Shown: piece after piece, positions 8,292 to 16,956 of the stretch
Layout: each line of letters begins with the position of its first letter
Numbering within the stretch: the stretch's first letter is position 1
Assembly: GCF_001550375.1 (NCBI RefSeq)
Contig: NZ_LRTR01000687.1
Coordinates: 1-51,913, forward strand
DNA: 51,913 bases
Direction: 5' to 3'
DNA from: Streptomyces europaeiscabiei
GTDB lineage: Bacteria; Actinomycetota; Actinomycetes; Streptomycetales; Streptomycetaceae
Position numbers and translations under genes: made by a program
The notes under the pieces: model-generated
Databases searched by the model: none
Seen by the model: only the letters and a program-made list of their open reading frames with translations
Told to the model about the DNA's origin: nothing

Positions 8292-9293
8292 ATGATCGGA
8301 ACGGTCTTCCGGAGCGACGACGTGCCGAAGGAGCACCGGTTCGAGTACTGGGGCGAGTTGATGCACCGGGCGATCGCGCCCAGTCACATGAGCAGCCTGT
8401 TCGCCGACGACTTCTGGGCGGAACAGCGGCTGATGGAGCTGGGCCCGGTGCTGGTGTGGCCGACGTCGCACCTGCCGACGGAGTTCCGGCGTACCGAGAA
8501 GCAGGTGCGGCAGTCCGACCCGGAGATGTACCACCTGTCGCTGGTGCTCGGCGGTGACCTGGGGTTCGAGCATGTGGGGCGGGCCGAGGCGTACGGCCCG
8601 AGCGACCTGTGGCTGAGCGACACGTCACGGCCGTACGAGGTGCACCTGCCGGCCGACCGGGGCCGTCAGGTGATCACGGGGGTGGGTGTGGACTTCCCCA
8701 AGGCGCTGGTGCCCCTGCCGCCCGCTCGCATCCGGCAGTTGCTGGGGCGGCATCTACCGGGACGGGAGGGGGTGGGCGCCCTGCTGACGGGGTTCCTCGC
8801 CGGCCTGGAGCGTCAGGGCGACATCCTCCAGCCGTCCGACGCGCCCCGCCTCGGCACCGTCCTGATCGACCTGCTGTCGGCCTGGTTCGCGCAGGTGCTG
8901 GAGGCGGAGGACGCGCTGCCGCCGGAGACCCGCCAGCGGGCTCTGGCGACGCGCGTACGGGCGTTCATCCGCCAGAACCTGCACGACCCCGAGCTGGCAC
9001 CGCCCGTGATAGCGGCCGCACATCACGTCTCACTGAGCTATCTGCACCGGATCTTCCAGGAGGACACCCCCGGCGAGACGGTCGCGGCCTGGATCCGCGT
9101 CCAGCGCCTCGAAGGCGCCCGCCGCGACCTGGCGGACCCCAGCCTCGCCTCCACTCCCGTCCACACCATCGCCACCCGCTGGGGGATGGTCCGCGCCTCC
9201 GACTTCACACGGGCGTTCCGGAGCGCGTACGGGGTGTCACCCATGGAGTACCGCGTGCTGGCACAGGCGGGGGCCGTGCGGGAGGCGGGGTAG
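8292..9293 (+). CDS. AraC-family transcriptional regulator
   Basis: A 333-residue regulator. The N-terminal two thirds resemble the AraC-binding-like (PF14525-type) domain, with FEYWGELMHRAIAPS and a cupin-like strand pattern. The C-terminal roughly 100 residues form the two-HTH AraC domain: first helix pair ALATRVRAFIRQNLHDPEL with HHVSLSYLHRIFQ, second with IATRWGMVRASDFTRAFR and the classic end YGVSPMEYR. It begins only 7 bases after the DUF397 gene, so it may share its transcript. The ligand is unknown. The downstream lectin gene is a possible target. Confidence 0.9.
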   Translation: MIGTVFRSDDVPKEHRFEYWGELMHRAIAPSHMSSLFADDFWAEQRLMELGPVLVWPTSHLPTEFRRTEKQVRQSDPEMYHLSLVLGGDLGFEHVGRAEAYGPSDLWLSDTSRPYEVHLPADRGRQVITGVGVDFPKALVPLPPARIRQLLGRHLPGREGVGALLTGFLAGLERQGDILQPSDAPRLGTVLIDLLSAWFAQVLEAEDALPPETRQRALATRVRAFIRQNLHDPELAPPVIAAAHHVSLSYLHRIFQEDTPGETVAAWIRVQRLEGARRDLADPSLASTPVHTIATRWGMVRASDFTRAFRSAYGVSPMEYRVLAQAGAVREAG

Positions 9294-9412
9294 ACCCGTC
9301 GACAACGTGCCCGTGGACGCACAGGTAACGACAGCCCCAGGACCCGCCGGGCATGCTGATCAGGCTTTTGCCGCACAACTCCCTGACCAGGAAAGCGAGT
9401 CACACCCCAACC

Positions 9413-9946
9413 ATGTCCAACAAGATGCGCAAGATGATGCTCGGCGCCACGGGGTTCGCGCTCGCGGCCACGTCCGTACTGTTCTCGTCGCCGACGGCCA
9501 GTGCTGTCAATGAGAACATGAAGATCACGAACGGAAACTCCGGAAAGTGCCTGGCGGTTCCCGGCAGCAGCGAGGTCAGCGGAAGGGCCGTGGCTCAGTG
9601 GGAGTGCACCGCCAACCACGACCAGATCTGGTACGCCCAGAGGCTCTCAGGAGGAAACGGGGACCGCGTTCGCCTCATCAACTACAACAGCAAGATGTGC
9701 CTCGCCATCGCAGCTGAGAGCAACGGGGCCGCCGCCATCCAGCGGACGTGCAGCGGCAGCGAACAGCAGGCCTGGATCTGGGACTCCGCCGATCGGCTGC
9801 GCAGCGTCAGCAGCGGCTACTGCCTCGCCGTTCCCCACTCCAGCAAGGCGAACACGGAGCTGGTCCAGTGGACCTGCACGCTCGGCAGCGAGCAGAGATG
9901 GATCGGAGACGGCATCATCGTGATCGACCCGTCGGCGTCGGGCTGA
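9413..9946 (+). CDS. Secreted ricin-B-type lectin-like protein, second paralogue
   Basis: A 177-residue exported lectin. The signal peptide MSNKMRKMMLGATGFALAA is followed by a TASA/VNE cleavage site, then three trefoil repeats with CLAVPGSS...AQWEC, CLAIAAES...IQRTC and CLAVPHSS...VQWTC...QRW. It matches the 6053-6532 protein repeat for repeat, including CLAVPHSS and WTCTL. The start at 9413 gives a standard signal peptide; ATGs at 9353 and 9425 are alternatives, and no start has a convincing ribosome-binding site. It lies 119 bases after the AraC gene on the same strand. Confidence 0.82.
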   Translation: MSNKMRKMMLGATGFALAATSVLFSSPTASAVNENMKITNGNSGKCLAVPGSSEVSGRAVAQWECTANHDQIWYAQRLSGGNGDRVRLINYNSKMCLAIAAESNGAAAIQRTCSGSEQQAWIWDSADRLRSVSSGYCLAVPHSSKANTELVQWTCTLGSEQRWIGDGIIVIDPSASG

Positions 9947-10099
9947 CCCGGGTACTCCACGAGGCAAACCCTTGCTCACCTCCCTTTCCTCCCGTACCGA
10001 GTGATGGATCACCGCCGCGGCCGGGGGCACCCTGACCGCGGCGTTGGCATCACTGTTCCCCGCGAGGAAGGGCAGGTGGAAGGTGGTCCTGCCCGTCCG

Positions 10100-10492
10100 T
10101 CAGCGATTCAGGTCCATGACCCCGACCCCGAGTCCCCGATAGGCGTCCGGCTCCACCGTGGCGATCAGCGCGCCCATGGGAATCGTCTGGTTCGGTCTGG
10201 CGGCGTGGACCGCGGCCGAGGCGCCGTGGGAGACGCCGGCGCGGCTCAGGTCGGCGATGGTGACCGCCATGGCGTAGTCGTCGTCGAGGACATGCAGTAC
10301 GTCCACCAGTACGCCCACGTGCTCCACCATGCCCGAACGCAGACGCTCGGCTTCCAGGAGACACAGAACAGGCACCCACAGGCGAACGTCATCGCTCGCC
10401 GCCGCCGCGTGGACGAGACCGGAGACCTGTTTGTCGCCTCCCAACGCCAAGAGAGTCGGGGTGTCGAGGACGTAGTGCTCGGTATGACTCAA
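10100..10492 (-). CDS. PIN-domain protein, putative VapC-like toxin
   Basis: A 130-residue protein starting HYVLDTPTLLAL, the usual first PIN strand with acidic Asp10, followed by a second acidic site in LLEAER (Glu47). The C-terminus ATVEPDAYRGLGVGVMDL fits the PIN end. The third conserved acid, usually in D-x-x-x-A-x-A-V-H, is not seen: the matching stretch reads VSHGASAAVHAA. Catalytic RNase activity is therefore uncertain. It is the second gene of a 4-base-overlapping pair with an RHH-type protein, which supports a toxin-antitoxin assignment. Confidence 0.7.
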   Translation of the reverse strand: MSHTEHYVLDTPTLLALGGDKQVSGLVHAAAASDDVRLWVPVLCLLEAERLRSGMVEHVGVLVDVLHVLDDDYAMAVTIADLSRAGVSHGASAAVHAARPNQTIPMGALIATVEPDAYRGLGVGVMDLNR

Positions 10493-10770
10493 CGGGACGA
10501 CTCCGCTTCGGCGAGAGCTACCCGGTGAGCCGCGGTGGCCTCCCGCATCTTGCGCCGCATCTCGGCGGACTCCTCGTCGGACACGTCGTGTCCGAACCGA
10601 TCGGCGAGCAGGGCACGGGTACGGTCGGCCCGTTCCCTGATCTGCTCGGGAGTCAGCGTCTGCGCCGCTATGTCCTGCATCAGCGCACGAAGGCTCGTGC
10701 CGCGGGCCTCGGCCACGGCGGCGAGTTGATCACGGACTTCGGCGGGCACGCGGATCATGACATCGGGCAT
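10489..10770 (-). CDS. Ribbon-helix-helix antitoxin-like protein (VapB type)
   Basis: A 93-residue protein. The first 45 residues (MPDVMIRVPAEVRDQLAA then ARGTSLRALMQDIAAQ) look like a ribbon-helix-helix DNA-binding unit. The charged C-terminal half (RADRTRALLADRFGHDVSDEESAEMRRKM) is a likely toxin-binding tail. ATG 10770 is followed 4 bases before its stop by the PIN gene start. A perfect 17-bp palindrome lies 8 bases upstream, as expected for conditional autoregulation. Confidence 0.75.
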   Translation of the reverse strand: MPDVMIRVPAEVRDQLAAVAEARGTSLRALMQDIAAQTLTPEQIRERADRTRALLADRFGHDVSDEESAEMRRKMREATAAHRVALAEAESSR

Positions 10771-10777
10771 GCGGCGA

Positions 10778-10794
10778 GTATACGTGACGTATAC
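10778..10794. promoter_or_regulatory. Palindromic operator candidate of the toxin-antitoxin pair
   Basis: Sequence gtatacgtgacgtatac: perfect 8-bp arms around one base, 8 bases upstream of the antitoxin ATG. Its A+T content stands out locally. Binding by the RHH protein is inferred. Confidence 0.6.
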
Positions 10795-10843
10795 ATCCCG
10801 CGCGCCGGAGCAGGGCCCCGCGAACCCTCTCCGCCAACTCCGG

Positions 10844-11959
10844 CTAGAACGCGCTCAGCCCGTAGCGGGCCAGCACCCAGTGCACCGGCTGGAAGAAGGT
10901 CCGGTACTGGTTTTGGGCGCTGTTGCACGACGCGTCCTTCGGAGTGTTGGTCGCGGAGGCAATCCCGAGCGCGTCGGTTCCCGCCCACAGAGGACCGCCG
11001 CTGTCTCCGGGCAGGGCGCAGTGCGAGGTCTCGATCATATTCTTCATGACCTTGCCGCTGGGGAAGGTGAGGGTCACGCTCGGATTGATCACCTGGCCCA
11101 CCAGGTCGCTGCTGACGGCGCCGGCGCGCTTGACGGACTCACCGTCCTCCGGATAGCGGGAGTCGGTGATCTCGAACGTGGCGCCGGCCGCCCGGACCGC
11201 CCCGTAGGCGGCGACGTCGTCGTTGAGGTACTCGATGACGGCGTAGTCCTTCTCGACCTCGCCGAAGTCCCACCATTCCGTGCGCTTGCCGAGGTAGACG
11301 CCGCCGGCCTCCCGGTGCCAGAACCTCTCGTCGTCGGTGCTCGCGCAGTGCCCGGCAGTGAGGAAGTACTTCTTGCCGGAGGAGTCACGGACGTTGAACC
11401 CGAGGGTGCAGGGCGTGGGGCCGTACGGCGCCACGATGCCGATGCCGCCGAGGGATTCGTAGGCGGTCTCCTTGATCCCGCCGGGCAGCTCCTCGACACG
11501 CACCCTGTCGCCGTAACCAGCGACGAGATCGGTGAGGCGCTTACGGTCGGCGGCGGAGACGCCGTCGAAGATCGACACGGTCACCTGGTTGGTGCTCTGG
11601 TCGACGCCCCAGGCGGTGTTGGGGATCGGGTCGGTGTCGGCGATCCGCTGGTCGAGGGTGGTGCGCACGGAGTTCAGGTCGGCGGTGCTGTGCTCGACGA
11701 CCTTGGCGGTGCCGCCCTGGGCACGGACGGTCCGCGCGGCGGCCTCGTCCGTGACCGCGACGACGAGCTGCCCGTCGCCGTCGTAGAAGGTGCCGCCGGT
11801 ACGGTCGGCACCTATCGAGGCGACCAGCGCTCTCACCTGGGCCGGTCCGGCCATCGAGGCCGGGGCCGGGGCGGCGTTCGCGGTTGGCCCGCCCAGCACC
11901 GCGAACAGGCTGCAGATCGCCACTGTCATCGACGTGCGAGGGGTCGGCAGTCTTCGCAT
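10844..11959 (-). CDS. Secreted trypsin-fold serine protease precursor (streptogrisin/S1E type)
   Basis: A 371-residue pre-pro-protease. The signal peptide ends around ANA/APAP (residues 27-32), and a propeptide of about 140 residues follows (TGGTFYDGDGQLVVAVTD), resembling the alpha-lytic/streptogrisin pro-region. The mature domain contains TAGHC (His near 203), a likely catalytic Asp in the EKDYAVIEY region, and GDSGGP (Ser near 319), with Cys pairs around His and Ser. GTG/TTG codons further upstream are open, but ATG 11959 has GGAGG about 8 bases ahead and begins the signal peptide. The enzyme should act outside the cell after pro-domain removal. The neighbouring genes are unrelated. Confidence 0.9.
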   Translation of the reverse strand: MRRLPTPRTSMTVAICSLFAVLGGPTANAAPAPASMAGPAQVRALVASIGADRTGGTFYDGDGQLVVAVTDEAAARTVRAQGGTAKVVEHSTADLNSVRTTLDQRIADTDPIPNTAWGVDQSTNQVTVSIFDGVSAADRKRLTDLVAGYGDRVRVEELPGGIKETAYESLGGIGIVAPYGPTPCTLGFNVRDSSGKKYFLTAGHCASTDDERFWHREAGGVYLGKRTEWWDFGEVEKDYAVIEYLNDDVAAYGAVRAAGATFEITDSRYPEDGESVKRAGAVSSDLVGQVINPSVTLTFPSGKVMKNMIETSHCALPGDSGGPLWAGTDALGIASATNTPKDASCNSAQNQYRTFFQPVHWVLARYGLSAF

Positions 11960-12186
11960 GGATCGCGCCTCCGTGGGCTCCGTGAGCAGGGACCACGGCG
12001 TGATTGATCGCCGTGCACGGAAGCAGCATGCGCCGTGGGCACCACCGTTGTCACTGGCAGAAGATCCACAGAAGTCTTGCCTCTGCGTCCACTCCCGCTC
12101 ACATGATCCGTGCCGCCGCCCGGACTTGATACGCCGACGGCCTGCCGCCCCCGCGGACAGGCCGTCGTCACCACCTCGCCGGCTCG

Positions 12187-13020
12187 CTACGCCGCGTGCT
12201 CCACGAACCGCGCCGCCGTCTGTGCCAGCAGTTCGCGCCCGTCCCCGGCCCACAACTCGTCGTTGAACAGCTCGACCTCGATGGGGCCGGTGTAGCCCGC
12301 CGCCTCGACGTAGGACTTCCACTCGCGCATGTCGATCGCGCCGTCGCCGATCTGGCCCCGGCCGGTCAGGACGCCCTGGGGCAACGGGGTGATCCAGTCG
12401 GCGAGTTGGAAAGTGTGGATGCGGCCGGAGGCGCCCGCGCGGGCGATCGCCGCCGGGGCCGTGTCGTCCCACCAGATGTGGTAGGTGTCCACGGTCACGC
12501 CCACCTGGTCCGCCGGGAAGCGCTCGGCGATGTCCAGCGCCTGGGAGAGCGTCGACACCACGCAGCGGTCCGAGGCGAACATGGGGTGCAGCGGTTCGAT
12601 GGCCAGGCGTACGCCGTTGGAGGCGGCGTAGGGGCCCAGCTCCGACAGCGCGTCCGCGATGCGTTCCCGTGCGCCGTGCAGGTCCTTCGAGCCCGCCGGG
12701 AGGCCGCCCGAGACCAGGACCAGCGTGTCCGTGCCCAGGGTCGCCGCCTCGTCGATCGCCCTGCGGTTGTCGGCCAGCGCCGCCGCCCGCTCCGTCGGGT
12801 CGATCGCCGTGAAGAAGCCGCCCCGGCAGAGGGTCGTGACCGACAGACCTGCGCCGCGGACCAGCTTGGCGGTGGCGTCCAGGCCGTACACCGCCACCGG
12901 CTCGCGCCAGAGGCCCACGCCCCCGATACCCAACTCCACGCAACCGTCGACCAGTTCGGGCATCGAGAGCTGCTTGACCGTCATCTGGTTGATGCTGAAA
13001 CGCTCAAGTCCGGTACTCAC
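12187..13020 (-). CDS. TIM-barrel sugar phosphate isomerase/epimerase family protein
   Basis: A 277-residue AP-endonuclease-2/xylose-isomerase-like TIM barrel. Metal-ligand candidates are Glu in RLAIEPLHP, Asp/His in VDTYHIWWD, His in GRIHTFQLADW and Glu in PIEVELFND. It is the last gene of a three-gene minus-strand operon. GTG 13020 overlaps the upstream stop by 4 bases (GTGA). The longer open frame to 13194 is a high-GC artefact. With a Gfo/Idh/MocA dehydrogenase and a DUF993 protein, it probably isomerises or epimerises an oxidised sugar; the substrate is unknown. Confidence 0.85.
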   Translation of the reverse strand: MSTGLERFSINQMTVKQLSMPELVDGCVELGIGGVGLWREPVAVYGLDATAKLVRGAGLSVTTLCRGGFFTAIDPTERAAALADNRRAIDEAATLGTDTLVLVSGGLPAGSKDLHGARERIADALSELGPYAASNGVRLAIEPLHPMFASDRCVVSTLSQALDIAERFPADQVGVTVDTYHIWWDDTAPAAIARAGASGRIHTFQLADWITPLPQGVLTGRGQIGDGAIDMREWKSYVEAAGYTGPIEVELFNDELWAGDGRELLAQTAARFVEHAA

Positions 13021-14171
13021 TGGGCCACTCCGTACACCGCGAGCAGGTTCTTCATACGGGTCTCCGCCAGCGCCGGGTCCGGGAACAGGCCCAGGCCGTC
13101 GGCGAGTTCGTAGGCGCGCGCGAAGTGCGGGAGGGAGCGGGCCGACTGGAGGCCGCCGACCATCGTGAAGTGCGACTGGTGGCCGGCCAGCCACGCCAGG
13201 AACACCACGCCCGTCTTGTAGAAGCGGGTGGGGGTCTGGAAGAGGTGCCGGGAGAGCTCGACGGTGGGGTCCAGGAGTTCCCGGAAGCCCTTCGCGTCGC
13301 CCGTGTCCAACACCCGTACCGCTTCAGCCGCCAGCGGGCCCAGCGGGTCGAAGATGCCGAGCAGGGCGTGGCTGAAACCCTGCTCGTCGCCCGCGATCAG
13401 CTCGGGGTAGTTGAAGTCGTCGCCCGTGTAGCAGCGGACGCCGACCGGGAGCCTGCGGCGGATGTCGATCTCGCGCTGGGCGTCCAGCAGGGAGACCTTG
13501 ATCCCGTCGACCTTGTCCGGGTGGGCGGCGATGACGGCGAGGAAGGTGTCCGTGGCCGCGTCGAGGTCCGACGAGCCCCAGTAGCCGTCCAGCGCCGGGT
13601 CGAACATGGGGCCGAGCCAGTGCAGGACGACCGGTTCGGTGGCCTGGCGGAGCAGGTGGCCGTAGATCTCCAGGTAGTCCTCGGGGCTCGTCGCGGCGGC
13701 GGCCAGCGCGCGCGAGGCCATCAGGATCGCCTGGGCACCCGACTCCTCGACGAGCGCCAGCTGCTCCTCGTACGCCTTGCGGATCTCGGCAAGGGAGGCC
13801 GGGCCGGTGAGCTGGTCGGTGCCCACGCCGCAGGCGATACGGCCGCCGACCGACTTCGCCTCGGCGGCACTGCGGCGGATCAGCTCCGCCGCGCCCGCCC
13901 AGTCGAGGCCCATGCCGCGCTGCGCGGTGTCCATCGCCTCGGCGACGCCCAGGCCGTGCGACCACAGGTGGCGGCGGAAGGCGAGGGTGGCGTCCCAGTC
14001 GACGGCGGCCGGGGAGTCCGGGGACACGTCCGCGTACGGGTCGGCGACGACGTGCGCCGCCGAGAAGACCGTACGGGAGGTGAAGGGGGCGCCGGTGGAG
14101 AGGGCGAGCGGTTCGGTGCGGGGGGTGTAGGGCTTCGACAGCCCGTCCGCGCCGGGGAGTCGGATCGTCAC
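13017..14171 (-). CDS. DUF993 (dihydrodipicolinate-synthase-like) protein
   Basis: A 384-residue protein of the DUF993 type, a relative of class I aldolases of the DapA superfamily. It has a barrel-like pattern with GIKVSLLDAQREIDIR (candidate Schiff-base Lys in IKVS), VRCYTGDDFNYPELI and VLHWLGPMFDPALDGYWG. A retro-aldol or dehydration step on a sugar-derived keto acid is plausible but unproven. It sits between the dehydrogenase and isomerase genes, with GTGA overlaps at both ends (14168-14171 and 13017-13020), implying coupled translation in one catabolic operon. Confidence 0.85.
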   Translation of the reverse strand: MTIRLPGADGLSKPYTPRTEPLALSTGAPFTSRTVFSAAHVVADPYADVSPDSPAAVDWDATLAFRRHLWSHGLGVAEAMDTAQRGMGLDWAGAAELIRRSAAEAKSVGGRIACGVGTDQLTGPASLAEIRKAYEEQLALVEESGAQAILMASRALAAAATSPEDYLEIYGHLLRQATEPVVLHWLGPMFDPALDGYWGSSDLDAATDTFLAVIAAHPDKVDGIKVSLLDAQREIDIRRRLPVGVRCYTGDDFNYPELIAGDEQGFSHALLGIFDPLGPLAAEAVRVLDTGDAKGFRELLDPTVELSRHLFQTPTRFYKTGVVFLAWLAGHQSHFTMVGGLQSARSLPHFARAYELADGLGLFPDPALAETRMKNLLAVYGVAQ

Positions 14172-15319
14172 AGCGAGATCTCCGGTACGTCGAGACGGAC
14201 GCCCTCGGCCGAGGACTTCAGGCCCAGTTCGGCGAGCTGGACGCCGCGGGCGCCGGCCAGCAGGTCCCAGTGGTAGGGCGCGTCGGCGTAGACGTGCTTG
14301 AAGAACAGCTCCCACTGCGCCTTGAAGCCGTTGTCGAACTCGGCGTTGTCCGGCACCTCCTGCCACTGGTCGCGGAAGGAGTAGGTGGCGGGGATGTCGG
14401 GGTTCCACACCGGCTTGGGGGTGGCGGAGCGGTGCTGGACACGGCAGTTGCGCAGGCCTGCCACCGCCGAGCCCTCCGTGCCGTCGACCTGGAACTCCAC
14501 CAGCTCGTCACGGTTGACGCGGACGGCCCAGGACGAGTTGATCTGGGCGATCGCGCCGCCGTCCAGCTCGAAGATGCCGTACGCGGCGTCGTCGGCCGTG
14601 GCGTCGTACGGCTTGTCCTGCTCGTCCCAGCGCTGCGGGATGTGGGTGGCGGTGAGAGCCTGGACGGACTTCACGCGGCCGAACAGCTCGTGCAGCACGT
14701 ACTCCCAGTGCGGGAACATGTCGACGACGATGCCGCCGCCGTCCTCCGCACGGTAGTTCCAGGAGGGGCGCTGGGCCTCCTGCCAGTCGCCCTCGAAGAC
14801 CCAGTAGCCGAACTCGCCGCGGATGGAGAGGATGCGGCCGAAGAAGCCGCCGTCGATGAGACGCTTGAGCTTCAGCAGGCCCGGGAGGAAGAGCTTGTCC
14901 TGGACGACGCCGTGCTTGATGCCGGCGGCGTTCGCGAGGCGGGCCAGCTCCAGTGCGCCGTCCAGGCCCGTCGCGGTCGGCTTCTCCGTGTAGATGTGCT
15001 TGCCCGCCGCGATCGCCTTCTTGAGCGCCTCCTCGCGGGCCGAGGTGACCTGGGCGTCGAAGTAGATCTCGACGGACTCGTCGGCGAGGACCTCGTCCAC
15101 GTCCGTGGTCCAGTGCTCCAGGCCGTGCTGCTCGGCGAGCGCCTTCAGTACATGCTCCCGGCGGCCGACGAGGATCGGCTCCGGCCACAGCACGGTACCG
15201 TCGCCGAGATCGAGGCCGCCCTGCTCGCGGATGGCGAGGATGGAGCGGACGAGGTGCTGGCGGTAGCCCATGCGCCCGGTCACGCCGTTCATGGCGATCC
15301 GTACGGTTTTGCGTGTCAC
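14168..15319 (-). CDS. Gfo/Idh/MocA-family oxidoreductase
   Basis: A 383-residue NAD(P)-dependent sugar dehydrogenase family protein. The N-terminal Rossmann domain has AMNGVTGRMG as its nucleotide loop, and the EKP motif (IYTEKPTATG) near residue 105 carries the usual catalytic Lys. The C-terminal alpha/beta domain follows (DGGGIVVDMFPHWEYVL). GTG 15319 has AAAGGA 9 bases upstream. It is the promoter-proximal gene of the operon, divergent from a LacI regulator, with a LacI-type palindrome 82 bases upstream. It likely oxidises a sugar or cyclitol. Confidence 0.9.
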   Translation of the reverse strand: MTRKTVRIAMNGVTGRMGYRQHLVRSILAIREQGGLDLGDGTVLWPEPILVGRREHVLKALAEQHGLEHWTTDVDEVLADESVEIYFDAQVTSAREEALKKAIAAGKHIYTEKPTATGLDGALELARLANAAGIKHGVVQDKLFLPGLLKLKRLIDGGFFGRILSIRGEFGYWVFEGDWQEAQRPSWNYRAEDGGGIVVDMFPHWEYVLHELFGRVKSVQALTATHIPQRWDEQDKPYDATADDAAYGIFELDGGAIAQINSSWAVRVNRDELVEFQVDGTEGSAVAGLRNCRVQHRSATPKPVWNPDIPATYSFRDQWQEVPDNAEFDNGFKAQWELFFKHVYADAPYHWDLLAGARGVQLAELGLKSSAEGVRLDVPEISL

Positions 15320-15400
15320 GGCCGGTCCTTTCGTTGGTGTGCGTTCGTTTCCGCGTACGCGTCCGGCGCCGCGTACGCCCGACGAAAGGGTGAGCGTTAC

Positions 15401-15414
15401 AGCAAGCGCTTTCT
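15401..15414. promoter_or_regulatory. LacI-family operator candidate
   Basis: agcaagcgctttct is an imperfect palindrome (6 of 7 pairs) with a perfect AAGCGCTT core. It resembles the GCAAGCGCTTGC-like boxes of many LacI-family proteins and lies in the divergent region between the dehydrogenase operon and the LacI gene, so it could control both. Confidence 0.65.
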
Positions 15415-15554
15415 ATCCAATGAGAAGCTAGCCTCTGAGCAGCGGTCTGGACAAGACCGCGAGGGGGTCGAGTTGTTCGAGGGGGCGAACGGTGATCGCG
15501 GCCGTAAGGTTCCCCGACAGCCCGAACATCACGCGCACCGGAGGACGAGCAACG

Positions 15555-16598
15555 ATGACTGTGACCCTGGCGGACGTGGCGGCCCGTGCGCAGGTGTCGC
15601 CCGCGACCGTATCCCGGGTGCTGAACGGCAACTACCCGGTGGCCGCGTCCACGCGCGAGCGGGTGCTGAAGGCCGTGGACGAGCTGGACTACGTCCTCAA
15701 CGGGCCCGCGAGCGCGCTCGCCGCCGCCACCTCCGACCTGGTCGGCATCCTCGTGAACGACATCGCCGACCCCTTCTTCGGGATCATGGCCGCGGCCATC
15801 CAGTCCGAGATCGGCGGGCCGGGCGGGCGTGCGGGCGGTGAGCGGCTGGGTGTGGTGTGCAACACGGGCGGCTCCCCCGAGCGCGAGCTGACGTATCTCA
15901 CGCTGCTCCAGCGGCAGCGGGCCGCCGCCGTCGTGCTGACCGGTGGGGCCATCGAGGATCCCACGCATCTGGCCGCCGTCGGCAACAAACTGCGGAAGCT
16001 GGCGGAGGCCGGGACGCGGGTGGTGCTGTGCGGTCGGCCGCCGACGCCGGAGGCCATCGCGATCACCTTCGACAACCGGGGCGGCGGTCAGCAACTCACC
16101 GAGCATCTGATCGGGCTGGGGCACCGGCGGCTCGGGTACATCGCCGGGCCGCAGGAGCGGACGACGACCCGGCACCGCCTGGAGGGGCATCGGGCGGCGC
16201 TGGCGGCGGCCGGGATCGAGGACGATCCCCGGTGGACGGTGTACGGGCGCTACGACCGGCTCTCCGGGTACGAGGCGACGCTGGAGCTGCTGCGGCGGGA
16301 TCCGGCACTGACCGCCGTGGTCGCCGCCAACGACACGGTGGCGCTGGGCGCCTGTGCGGCGCTGCGCGATTCCGGGCTGCGGATTCCGGACGATGTCTCC
16401 GTGGCCGGGTTCGACGATCTGCCGTTCAGCATCGACGCGGTGCCCGCGTTGACGACCGTGCGGTTGCCGTTGACGGAGGCGGGGGCCCGCGCCGGGCGGA
16501 TCGCCATGGGGCGCGAGGAGCCGCCGCCGGGTGGGATCGCCACGGTGCGGGGGGAGTTGATGGTGCGGGGGTCCAGTGGGGGGCCTCGGGAGGCCTGA
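15555..16598 (+). CDS. LacI-family transcriptional regulator
   Basis: A 347-residue repressor. The N-terminal HTH is VTLADVAARAQVSPATVSRV, followed by the hinge helix VLNGPASALAAATSD. The periplasmic-binding-like effector domain has LVGILVNDIADPFFG, AANDTVALGACAALRDSG and DVSVAGFDDLPFS. ATG 15555 has a GGAGG 11 bases upstream; an open GTG at 15492 is less likely. It is divergent from the dehydrogenase/DUF993/isomerase operon and probably represses it until a sugar effector binds. Confidence 0.92.
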   Translation: MTVTLADVAARAQVSPATVSRVLNGNYPVAASTRERVLKAVDELDYVLNGPASALAAATSDLVGILVNDIADPFFGIMAAAIQSEIGGPGGRAGGERLGVVCNTGGSPERELTYLTLLQRQRAAAVVLTGGAIEDPTHLAAVGNKLRKLAEAGTRVVLCGRPPTPEAIAITFDNRGGGQQLTEHLIGLGHRRLGYIAGPQERTTTRHRLEGHRAALAAAGIEDDPRWTVYGRYDRLSGYEATLELLRRDPALTAVVAANDTVALGACAALRDSGLRIPDDVSVAGFDDLPFSIDAVPALTTVRLPLTEAGARAGRIAMGREEPPPGGIATVRGELMVRGSSGGPREA

Positions 16599-16891
16599 GG
16601 TAGGTGAGGCCGGGGGGCTTGGGAGGGTTGAGGCCCGGGAGTCCGGAGCAGGATGAGGCACGGGGACCTGCGGCGCTAGAGACTCAGGAGTCCTGCGGCG
16701 GATGAAGCCTGGGAGTCCTGAGAGGGATGGGGTCGGGAATCTTGAGGGGCGGGGTCGACGGCCACCGCCCCGTCGGCCGTTGCCGCTCCGACGGACAGGC
16801 AGCGCGCGGTGCTCGGTCGCGCGTCGCCGACCAGGCGGAACAGCGGCCCGGAGTGACGTCTTCGGCCTGTCGTGCCTGGTCGGCCAGCAGT
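16599..16891. repeat. Non-coding region with a degenerate G-rich repeat
   Basis: Downstream of the LacI stop, G/A-rich blocks of the form gggagtcc...gatgaggc or gatgaagcc recur about four times between roughly 16620 and 16745 with imperfect spacing. Short frames through it differ in phase and show no protein motif. I see no gene here. Confidence 0.45.
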
Positions 16892-16927
16892 CGGCTCGGC
16901 TTGCATGAGGCAGGGCAAGCCGAGCCG
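16892..16927. terminator. Hairpin between convergent LacI and ABC-permease genes
   Basis: Perfect 13-bp arms (16892-16904 and 16915-16927) around a 10-base loop, 29 bases beyond the minus-strand permease stop. It probably acts in both directions. Confidence 0.75.
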
Positions 16928-16956
16928 GTGAACCGCCGGTGGTCGAGCGCACGTGA

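Noticed and set aside
12022..12943. Extension of the serine-protease frame far upstream
   Set aside because: The extension overlaps the isomerase gene in another frame; the signal peptide and ribosome-binding site place the start at 11959.
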